From the NCBI GenBank assembly GCA_046538945.1, contig JBKHHW010000091.1, positions 1-11,736 of the forward strand: a stretch of DNA of 11,736 bases. The letters run 5' to 3'. The notes beneath the pieces were generated by a model. It was not told the DNA's origin. It was given only the letters and a program-made list of their open reading frames with translations, and did not search any database. The DNA comes from JAEZKC01 sp046538945 (GTDB lineage: Bacteria > Fibrobacterota > Chitinivibrionia > Chitinivibrionales > Chitinispirillaceae). This document shows positions 1-5,379 of this stretch, one piece after another (position 1 is the first letter of the stretch; each line of letters opens with the position of its first letter). The position numbers were made by a program, and so were the translations under genes.

Positions 1-63
1 ACCGTTTACCGTTCACCGTTTACCGTTCACCGTTTACCGTTTTCCGTTCACCGTTTTCCGCTC
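1..63. repeat. heptamer tandem repeat, ACCGTTY units
   Basis: Nine consecutive 7-base units fit the pattern ACCGTT(T/C). The first six are perfect and begin at base 1. The seventh and ninth start with T, and the last is further changed to TCCGCTC. T- and C-ending units partly alternate, giving a 14-base higher-order period. The array starts at the window edge, so its true length is unknown. It is a simple tandem repeat: there are no unique spacers, so it is not CRISPR. Confidence 0.9.
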
Positions 64-190
64 ATACTGAGCGTAGGTCCGCCGTAGTCGAAGTATAATT
101 TCTTTTACAACATACAGTCTACCGGTCCGCTCGCACTGTGCCCCGTCTTCGGGAGTCGAAGTATGTCCTGAGCAGATCGAAGGGTGTGAG
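64..190. repeat. probable dispersed intergenic repeat downstream of gpmA
   Basis: This stretch holds several copies of a short family. The core AGTCGAAGTAT occurs near 86-96 and again near 154-164. CTGAGCG occurs at about 68-74 and CCTGAGCAGATCGAAGGG at 167-184. Elements combining CTGAGC and GTCGAAG cores are familiar to me as dispersed intergenic repeats in many bacterial genomes, but this window alone cannot prove copy number. A small hairpin (CTTCG-GGAGT-CGAAG, about 147-161) lies inside. No gene is supported here. Confidence 0.45.
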
Positions 191-219
191 CTTCGGTTTT
201 CCCTTTTCCGCTCCCCCGT

Positions 220-972
220 TCACTTCCCCTCTGCCTTCCCCTGTCTTTTCACCGCCTCAGTCGCCTGGGCAACGGTTTCCGGATCACCCAGATAATAGTG
301 CTTTACCGGCTTCAGACCGTCATCCAGTTCGTAAACCAGAGGTATCCCGGTGGGAATGTTGAGCCCGACAATTTCAGAATCGGACATGGAATCCAGATAC
401 TTGACCAGGGCCCTGAGACTGTTACCGTGAGCGGAGATGATGATCCGTTTGCCGTCCTTCACAACGGGGGCAAGCGTCTCGTGCCAGTAGGGAAGGAAAC
501 GTTCCACAGTATCCTTGAGACACTCGCAGGCGGGAAGAACCTTGGGGTCCATATCCTTGTAGCGGGGGTCATTTGCCGCATTACGTGGGTCGTCCGGTTC
601 CAGCGCCGGCGGACGCACATCATAGCTGCGCCTCCAGATATGAATCTGCTCATCCCCGTACTCCTGGGCCGTTTCGGCTTTGTTAAGCCCCTGAAGTGCA
701 CCGTAGTGACGCTCGTTGAGGCGCCATGATTTGTGAACAGGAATCCACATCAGATCCATTTCATCGAGAGTGATCCAGAGGGTGCGAATCGCCCTTTTCA
801 GAACCGAAGTGTAGGCGGCATCAAACACATACCCCTCCTTTTTGAGTATGATTCCCGCCTGCCGGGCCTCCCCAAGCCCCTTTTCCGACAGATCCACGTC
901 GGTCCACCCCGTGAACCGGTTCGCCTTGTTCCACGTGCTTTCCCCATGCCTGAGCAACACGATTTTATACAT
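220..972 (-). CDS. gpmA: 2,3-bisphosphoglycerate-dependent phosphoglycerate mutase
   Basis: This enzyme interconverts 3-phosphoglycerate and 2-phosphoglycerate in cytosolic glycolysis and gluconeogenesis through a phosphohistidine intermediate. The 250-aa product has the usual length for the dPGM family. It shows the N-terminal phosphohistidine motif LLRHGESTWN (His9), the following NRFTGWTDVDLSEKG block, Arg60, the LNERHYGALQGLNK block with catalytic Glu87, and the second active-site His182 in SAHGNSLRAL. The ATG at 972 is chosen because AGGAGG lies 7 bases upstream and family proteins start just before this beta strand; an upstream in-frame ATG at 1008 would add 12 low-complexity residues. 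The gene is divergent from the SDR gene and has a sigma-54-like promoter about 110 bases upstream. No clear terminator is seen downstream, only repeats. Identification is very secure. Confidence 0.97.
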   Translation of the reverse strand: MYKIVLLRHGESTWNKANRFTGWTDVDLSEKGLGEARQAGIILKKEGYVFDAAYTSVLKRAIRTLWITLDEMDLMWIPVHKSWRLNERHYGALQGLNKAETAQEYGDEQIHIWRRSYDVRPPALEPDDPRNAANDPRYKDMDPKVLPACECLKDTVERFLPYWHETLAPVVKDGKRIIISAHGNSLRALVKYLDSMSDSEIVGLNIPTGIPLVYELDDGLKPVKHYYLGDPETVAQATEAVKRQGKAEGK

Positions 973-1080
973 TTTCCCGCCTCCTTTTGCTTTCGGTGCG
1001 AATACCACGAATCACAATTCAAAATAAGTTACCGCATCCTGCCGGTCACATTTCCTGAGTTCACAGAAATTCCCATCGGG

Positions 1081-1096
1081 TGCAATCCCCGTGCCG
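1081..1096 (-). promoter_or_regulatory. sigma-54-like (-24/-12) promoter for gpmA
   Basis: Read on the minus strand the site is CGGCACGGGGATTGCA. It matches the sigma-54 consensus TGGCACG-N4-TTGCW at 11 of 12 specified positions, with the required ten bases between GG and GC. The predicted transcript start near 1069 gives a leader of about 97 bases before the gpmA ATG. It faces the correct gene and lies in intergenic DNA. Use by RpoN is inferred from the match only. Confidence 0.6.
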
Positions 1097-1104
1097 CAAA
1101 AAAG

Positions 1105-1120
1105 TGGAGCATGATTTGCA
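1105..1120 (+). promoter_or_regulatory. possible sigma-54-like promoter for the SDR gene
   Basis: The plus-strand site TGGAGCATGATTTGCA has GG and GC exactly ten bases apart and a perfect TTGCA -12 half. The -24 half is weaker, so it matches 9 of 12 consensus positions. A start near 1131 would give a leader of about 40 bases before the GTG at 1173. It sits back-to-back with the stronger gpmA site, only 8 bases away. Confidence 0.35.
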
Positions 1121-1172
1121 GAGAAAAACATTCATGATTTCCGTTGCACCGATTTAATAAAGGAGGGCCACA

Positions 1173-2078
1173 GTGCACAGCAAGATGCACCACGGACTTA
1201 ACATGGATTTCAATCCCTTTGTGGGTCTAGGCCAAAGTGAGCTTTCTCCCCAGAAGCAGCAATGGCCCGGTTCGGAACAGGAGATGAATCCCAGAGCAGA
1301 TCACGGGGAGGAAAGCTATGTGGGAGGATTGAAACTGGAGGGTAAAACGGCCCTGATAACCGGAGCCGACAGCGGAGTAGGCCGGGCCGTCGCCATAGCT
1401 TTCGCGCGGGAGGGAGCCGACATTGCCTTTTCCTATCTCAACGAGGATCAGGACGCGCAGGAAACGGTGCACTGGGTTGAAAAAAGCGGCCGCCAGGCGC
1501 TGGCCTTCAGAGGCGACATCCGGGATCCCCGGCACTGCGATGATCTGGTAGAAAAGACGGTCAAAAAATTCGGGGCACTCAACATACTGGTGAACAATGC
1601 CGCATTCCATGTGGAAACCCGGAATTTTCAGGATATTTCCCCCGAACAGCTCGACCAGACATTCAAAACCAACATTATGTCGTTTTTCTGGACCACCCAG
1701 GCCTCCCTGCGGTATATGAAAGCGGGTGATTCAATCATAAACGTAGGCTCGGTTGTTGCCCTGAGGGGACACCCGCATCTGATCGACTACTCCTGCACCA
1801 AAGCGGCAATCCACAACTTCACCAGGTCCATGTCGAAACTGCTGGCCGAAAAAGGCATAAGGGTGAACTGCGTCGCTCCCGGACCCGTCTGGACTCCCCT
1901 GATACCCTCGACCAGAAACGAGGGGCATGTGGGAGAGTTCGGCGCGGACACCTTCTGGAAACGTCCGGCTCAACCAGCAGAACTCGCACCCAGTTTCGTT
2001 TTCCTGGCATCCGCCGATGCCCGCTTCTATACCGGTGAAATTCTGGCTCCCACCGGACTAAGTTTCACAAGCAGATAA
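1173..2078 (+). CDS. SDR-family NAD(P)-dependent oxidoreductase, YghA/GSP39-like
   Basis: This is a classical short-chain dehydrogenase/reductase of 301 aa. About 55 residues (rich in His, Gln, Pro) precede the Rossmann domain. That extension is typical of the E. coli YghA / Bacillus general stress protein 39 subgroup rather than of 250-aa SDRs. Visible motifs are the cofactor loop TGADSGVG (63-70), NNAA (141-144), catalytic Ser193, the YxxxK pair Tyr206 and Lys210 in DYSCTKAA, and PGPVWTPL (237-243). The C-terminal GEILAPTGL departs slightly from the usual GEVLHVTGG. The GTG start is preferred because AGGAGG lies six to seven bases upstream; an in-frame ATG at 1185 is the alternative. The substrate cannot be told. 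The gene is monocistronic, divergent from gpmA, and ended by a hairpin at 2159-2185. A stress role is inferred from the subgroup only. Confidence 0.93.
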   Translation: MHSKMHHGLNMDFNPFVGLGQSELSPQKQQWPGSEQEMNPRADHGEESYVGGLKLEGKTALITGADSGVGRAVAIAFAREGADIAFSYLNEDQDAQETVHWVEKSGRQALAFRGDIRDPRHCDDLVEKTVKKFGALNILVNNAAFHVETRNFQDISPEQLDQTFKTNIMSFFWTTQASLRYMKAGDSIINVGSVVALRGHPHLIDYSCTKAAIHNFTRSMSKLLAEKGIRVNCVAPGPVWTPLIPSTRNEGHVGEFGADTFWKRPAQPAELAPSFVFLASADARFYTGEILAPTGLSFTSR

Positions 2079-2158
2079 AGCGAAAACTGGAAAGTTTGTC
2101 TGCGGAGGTGGTTCATGATGAATTCACCTGAGCAGGCAAACGCACGTATCCCGGACAT

Positions 2159-2185
2159 GGTGAAAAGAATTTCACCGCCGTTTTT
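2159..2185 (+). terminator. probable intrinsic terminator of the SDR gene
   Basis: A perfect 7-bp stem GGTGAAA/TTTCACC with the 4-base loop AGAA is followed, after GCCG, by five T residues. It lies about 80 bases past the SDR stop and just before the convergent BON gene's stop. The stem is AT-rich and the T tract is offset, so strength is moderate. Confidence 0.5.
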
Positions 2186-2194
2186 CAAAAGAAA

Positions 2195-2863
2195 TCAGCC
2201 GGCAGTTATGATAAGGTTGTTTTCCACACCGGTAACCCCGTCGGTGTAGCGGGCGATATCCTCGGCGGTATCGAACTCTCTGCGGTCCTTGACCTTTCCG
2301 GCCAGCACCACACTTCCGTTCTCCACCCGCACTTCGATACTGTTGGCGTCCATAGACATTGCATTGTGGAGATGATCTTCTATGGCACTTCCCAGAGTTT
2401 CATCCGGAATATTTCTGCTCGGAACGACCGCCAGCTTGTTGCTCACTTTCTCTATACCCCCTATTTGACGGGCCAGATTCTCCGCCCGCAGCTTCATATA
2501 GAAATGACTCACCGTCCCCTCGAGCGAAACATGACCCTCTCTCACAAATATGGCTATGTTCTCCTGATAAAGATCAGGATCAACCGAAACAAGCCGGTGG
2601 AGATTCTCAGCGATGGCCTCATCCGTCGGTCGCCGATAGCCCTGGGGGTATTTCACGCTGAGCCGGTTTTCTATGTAATTTACCCCTTTGACCGCCCAGG
2701 CATCCTGCTCCACCGCATCCTTCGAGGAAAATGAATGGACAACTCCAGCCAGCACCACCTTGCCGTCCTGAACCTCAATCTTCACATTGCCGTCATCGAT
2801 CCGGGTATCTCCCGCGATGCGATACTCGATCTCGCTTTTAATCTCTTCGCTGCTTTTAGGCAT
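2195..2863 (-). CDS. triple BON-domain protein
   Basis: The 222-aa protein consists of three consecutive BON (OsmY/nodulation) domains at about residues 5-70, 82-146 and 156-220. Each has the alpha-beta pattern ending in a G-x-V-x-L-x-G-x-V hairpin: GKVVLAGVV at 34-42, GHVSLEGTV at 110-118, GSVVLAGKV at 183-191. Each is followed by a helix and a V-x-x-V-x-N-x-L strand. BON domains are thought to bind membranes or phospholipids, and OsmY-like members answer osmotic or envelope stress. No signal peptide is visible with this start, so a cytoplasmic location is likely unless the start is wrong. The ATG at 2863 has GGAGGT four bases upstream. An in-frame ATG at 2950 is disfavoured because it would lie inside the predicted promoter. 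The gene converges on the SDR gene. The exact role is unknown. Confidence 0.9.
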   Translation of the reverse strand: MPKSSEEIKSEIEYRIAGDTRIDDGNVKIEVQDGKVVLAGVVHSFSSKDAVEQDAWAVKGVNYIENRLSVKYPQGYRRPTDEAIAENLHRLVSVDPDLYQENIAIFVREGHVSLEGTVSHFYMKLRAENLARQIGGIEKVSNKLAVVPSRNIPDETLGSAIEDHLHNAMSMDANSIEVRVENGSVVLAGKVKDRREFDTAEDIARYTDGVTGVENNLIITAG

Positions 2864-2938
2864 ACTACCTCCGATCAGCATTTGCTCATTTTTCTGCACT
2901 CGCCCCATACGATCATTCCCACCCAACAGGTATGAGAA

Positions 2939-2954
2939 AGCAACCAGCATACCA
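2939..2954 (-). promoter_or_regulatory. sigma-54-like promoter for the BON gene
   Basis: On the minus strand the site reads TGGTATGCTGGTTGCT, 10 of 12 consensus positions of TGGCACG-N4-TTGCW, with GG and GC ten bases apart. The predicted start near 2928 leaves about 65 bases of leader before the ATG at 2863. Function is inferred from the match. Confidence 0.45.
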
Positions 2955-3034
2955 TTACAGCATTCATCAGATCACCCCGGAGGTAAATTTATGATTCGGC
3001 ACCGTTTCACCTTTGGGGAAACCACCAATAAATG

Positions 3035-3069
3035 AAAAAGCCGGGATTCTTTGCAGAACCCGGCTTTTT
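3035..3069 (-). terminator. strong intrinsic terminator, probably bidirectional
   Basis: The arms are AAAAAGCCGGG (3035-3045) and CCCGGCTTTTT (3059-3069). The stem extends inward by TTCT/AGAA past one bulged A, with a TTGC loop. T tracts occur in both directions. It starts about 20 bases beyond the stop of the Arg/Asn-rich protein gene at 3091 and insulates it from the BON gene. Confidence 0.9.
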
Positions 3070-3090
3070 CAGACTACTGATTTTCGTTTC

Positions 3091-3852
3091 TTAACGCCTA
3101 CCGAATTTGATCTCGCTTTCTACGGGGCGTGAATCGAACTCGACCTCTATCTTGTCATCCTTGGAAATCACATCCTCGATGGATTCCGAACCCTTGTTGG
3201 AGTTTTCCTCGCTGAGCTGACGACGTTTCACGGCAAATTTGCGCCCGTGCTGAAGGTTTTCTTCAGACACGCCCAGATCATTGGGGATCAGTTCAGGAGT
3301 GTCCGGCTTGGCATTGGCTGCAGGTTCAGCAACTTTGGGCGAAACCTCGTTTTTTACCCTGAAATCGGAAGGCTTCTCTGAAGCCTCTGGTGTATTTCCG
3401 TTAGAACGGGAGTCACGATTGCGCCTGTCCTGATTGTTGTTTTTGCGGTCCCTGCGGTTGTTGTTTCTTCTGTTTCCACGGCGGTCATTCCGGTCGTTCC
3501 GTTTTTCACCGTTGTCCGAAGGGTTTTCCTGCATCTTCCGACGAGCATGCTCCTGATCTCTCTCGGCATTTTTTAGTTTCAGATTGATATCTCGAAGCGA
3601 TTTTTCAACTGGATCTATCGATGCTGATTCTTTCTGCTGATTCGGTCTGGATCTGTTGTCCTGATTCGGTTTTCTACTATTCCGACGGTTGTCTCTTTTT
3701 TCCGCTCTCTGGTGGCCCGAATGAGTATTAGGCCTGTTTTCTTTGGTATTTCTGCGGTTCTGTTTTTTGTTGCTGAGAACTAGCGCAATAGTAATTATCT
3801 GAAGTATAACAACGATAGTTGACGCTGTTAGTACTAATGCTGCTGATTCCAT
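3091..3852 (-). CDS. membrane-anchored Arg/Asn-rich disordered protein, unknown function
   Basis: I do not recognise this 253-aa protein. Residues 5-27 form one hydrophobic helix with a short acidic N-terminus and basic flank (SNKKQNRR), predicting a membrane anchor with the rest in the cytoplasm. Residues 28-75 and 112-152 are dominated by Arg, Asn, Asp and Lys with few hydrophobics, as in intrinsically disordered, polyanion-binding segments. Between them, 80-110 is a likely charged helix or coiled coil (VEKSLRDINLKLKNAERDQ). The C-terminal third (160-253) is acidic and mixed, ending IKFGRR. The ATG at 3852 has GGAGAA about nine bases upstream. It is last before a strong terminator and follows a gene-poor gap. 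Low-complexity frames can be spurious, but the membrane anchor, ribosome binding site and terminator support a real gene. Confidence 0.75.
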   Translation of the reverse strand: MESAALVLTASTIVVILQIITIALVLSNKKQNRRNTKENRPNTHSGHQRAEKRDNRRNSRKPNQDNRSRPNQQKESASIDPVEKSLRDINLKLKNAERDQEHARRKMQENPSDNGEKRNDRNDRRGNRRNNNRRDRKNNNQDRRNRDSRSNGNTPEASEKPSDFRVKNEVSPKVAEPAANAKPDTPELIPNDLGVSEENLQHGRKFAVKRRQLSEENSNKGSESIEDVISKDDKIEVEFDSRPVESEIKFGRR

Positions 3853-4169
3853 ACTTAAAATTCTCCATAATCTAAGTTATCAAATAATGTTGATTAAATG
3901 ACGCGACTTCTTGTTTTCAATTTTCATCTAGATGGTCTCTAGTATATTCCTCGCGTCTCCATAGTGACAAGTTTCACGATATGCCCGCAGCGCAGAATTA
4001 TTCAAACCCCCTCCTAGTATCTCCACACCCTTAATGCTCTACCCTCCTTTCATCCCAATTGGTTACAAACTGATCCGATCCGTGCGGGGATTGCGATCCT
4101 GCGAATCTGGCTAACTGTGACGCCAGAGAGGCACTGTGCTTTTTCAAAGATCGTGAAACAGGTAAAACC
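3853..4169. other. gene-poor gap with a possible 32-aa frame at 3928-4026 (minus)
   Basis: No confident gene lies in these 317 bases. On the minus strand a 32-codon frame runs from a GTG at 4026 to TAG at 3928; a TTG at 4005 with AGGAGG four bases upstream is an alternative start. Its second half, ALRAYRETCHYGDARNILET, has a protein-like, TPR-like composition. It may be a tiny gene or a fragment of an older one. No convincing promoter, tRNA or terminator is seen. Confidence 0.3.
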
Positions 4170-4337
4170 CTATTCGTCCATGCTTGCGTACACCCGATCA
4201 AGCTCACTGCATTTGGAGAGAAATTCCCTGATGGATTTCAATCTCTTGTGTATTACGATTATCTTACTCCAAATGAATATTAGAATAAGAGAAAAAAACA
4301 AAAAAATCAAAGCCCAAAGAAATTGAATTAGTTCCAT
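4170..4337 (-). CDS. 55-aa single-pass membrane protein
   Basis: This short frame encodes an N-terminal hydrophobic segment (about residues 4-28: LIQFLWALIFLFFSLILIF, then a Trp and Ile-rich end). A basic helix follows (HKRLKSIREFLSK, 30-42) and then an acidic tail (SELDRVYASMDE). This layout is that of a small inner-membrane protein with a cytoplasmic tail. Its ATG overlaps the stop of the 38-aa frame upstream by 10 bases, suggesting translational coupling and membership at the end of the polyamine operon. There is no clear ribosome binding site of its own. The frame stays open for about 39 codons beyond its TAG. I do not recognise a family; a regulatory or accessory role to the polyamine enzymes would be a guess. 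Confidence 0.5.
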   Translation of the reverse strand: MELIQFLWALIFLFFSLILIFIWSKIIVIHKRLKSIREFLSKCSELDRVYASMDE

Positions 4338-4444
4338 GCAGATACAACAGGCAGGTTAAGGTACGTACTACGAAGATATTTCCTGCCGCCATCAAGGGCA
4401 AGAAGTCTCTTTCCAATGCTTGCAAAGCCTGATATCCGGAACAT
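4328..4444 (-). CDS. possible 38-aa basic peptide after the second speE-like gene
   Basis: The frame starts with an ATG only 7 bases after the stop of the SpeE-like gene. It encodes a basic, partly hydrophobic peptide (starting MFRISGFASIGKRLLALDGG and ending PVVSAWN). Its stop overlaps the start of the 55-aa membrane frame. Position and overlap suggest a coupled micro-gene, but the ribosome binding site is weak (GGAAA about a dozen bases upstream) and no family is recognised. Confidence 0.3.
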   Translation of the reverse strand: MFRISGFASIGKRLLALDGGRKYLRSTYLNLPVVSAWN

Positions 4445-4451
4445 GGATAGA

Positions 4452-5327
4452 TCAGTTTCCAACTATTCTTTTGATATTCTGAGGCAATAGAAAGGCCCCA
4501 GTGTGAATATCTTCATTATAATAGGAACAGGATTCGGCGACAGCACTGTATCGTTCTCTGTCGAATGAATCCAGACCGCCCTTTTCCTTGGAAGCCATGA
4601 TAAAGCTGCAGACCCCTTCCGGAAAAGAGCGCATGGTACAAATATATGGCTTGTAATCGCCAAAAAGCGGTGAAATCTGCATAATCGTATGCCGCAGCAG
4701 TTCTTCCCGCAGCGAAGGGGAATCGGTCTGGAAAACGGCTATACCATCACCTTTAAGACGCTGATTCACAATATTGAAAAAATCATCAGTTTCAAGATTA
4801 CGTACCGGGCCGCCGGGGTCATAGGAATCGACCAGAATCAAATCAAAAACCTGCTCGGAATTCTTCAGATACTCATACCCATCATCTATGACCACGTCTG
4901 TCCTCGGATCACTGAAACCTACTGCAAAGTCGGGTATGTAATTCTCGATCGTCTCCTTGACCAAAGCATCGATTTCAACAACCACCACTTTTTTCACGCA
5001 CTCGTACTTGAGAACTTCTCTCAGACAGCCACCGTCCCCGCCTCCGATTATGCAGACGCTTTCAGGTCCGGCGTGCTTCATCATTGCAGGATGCACCATC
5101 ATTTCATGGTACGATTCACTGTCCCGCTCCGAAAGCACAACTGTCCCTCCGAGACAAAGCACCAGCCCATAGCTGAAAGTGTCGAAAACCTCCACCTTCT
5201 GAAAAGGACTTGAGCCGCAGAAAACACAATGCTTGGCTTTTATTGAGAGTCCCGACAAACCGTGAATCAGGTTCTGAATCCATAACGAGGTTTCATTCGT
5301 CACAGGAAAATTGACATAGCTGTTCAT
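4452..5327 (-). CDS. SpeE-like polyamine aminopropyltransferase (second paralog)
   Basis: This 291-aa protein belongs to the spermidine synthase family, which moves the aminopropyl group from decarboxylated AdoMet to an amine. After a short N-terminal beta domain (SPFQKVEVFDTFSYGLVLCLGG, about 40-61, with the family's Q-x-V/I-x-V start) come SYHEMMVHPAM (72-82), the nucleotide loop IIGGGDGG (93-100), acidic Glu118 in VEID, DDGYEYL (148-154), and the catalytic region LVDSYDPGGP with Asp167 and Asp170. The acceptor-side loop reads TMRSFPEGVCSF instead of the usual PTYPGGxWSF form. An unusual segment (5-38) precedes the core and includes Cys34 and Cys37 in a CVFC motif. AAGGAG lies about 10 bases before the ATG. 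The gene is fourth in the polyamine operon, 52 bases after the decarboxylase. The acceptor may be putrescine, spermidine, agmatine or another amine; the sequence does not decide. Confidence 0.87.
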   Translation of the reverse strand: MNSYVNFPVTNETSLWIQNLIHGLSGLSIKAKHCVFCGSSPFQKVEVFDTFSYGLVLCLGGTVVLSERDSESYHEMMVHPAMMKHAGPESVCIIGGGDGGCLREVLKYECVKKVVVVEIDALVKETIENYIPDFAVGFSDPRTDVVIDDGYEYLKNSEQVFDLILVDSYDPGGPVRNLETDDFFNIVNQRLKGDGIAVFQTDSPSLREELLRHTIMQISPLFGDYKPYICTMRSFPEGVCSFIMASKEKGGLDSFDRERYSAVAESCSYYNEDIHTGAFLLPQNIKRIVGN

Positions 5328-5379
5328 TTCACCTACTCCTTGTCCTCTATTTTTTTATTGCTCCTACCTCGCTGATGCA

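Noticed and set aside
1..63. CRISPR-like array at the left edge.
   Set aside because: Units are 7 bases and contiguous, without unique spacers, and no cas gene is present.
733..1137. 134-codon plus-strand frame opposite gpmA.
   Set aside because: It is antisense to a fully conserved enzyme gene and crosses the gpmA start and ribosome binding site; it shows no domain features.
2115..2249. 44-codon plus-strand frame after the SDR gene, with a GGAGGT ribosome binding site.
   Set aside because: A hairpin plus T tract that would end the SDR transcript lies inside it (2159-2185), it runs into the convergent BON gene, and the peptide has no recognisable features.
2864..2950. Longer N-terminus for the BON protein from an ATG at 2950.
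   Set aside because: The extension overlaps the sigma-54-like site and lacks a ribosome binding site, whereas the ATG at 2863 has GGAGGT and begins the first BON domain directly.
4053..4172. Possible stop-codon readthrough of the 55-aa frame, which stays open for about 39 codons past its TAG.
   Set aside because: An open run of this length is expected by chance, and no readthrough or recoding signal is visible.
4117..4326. 69-codon plus-strand frame in the gap left of the polyamine operon.
   Set aside because: It lacks a ribosome binding site and lies opposite the better-supported 55-aa membrane frame, whose hydrophobic pattern is protein-like.
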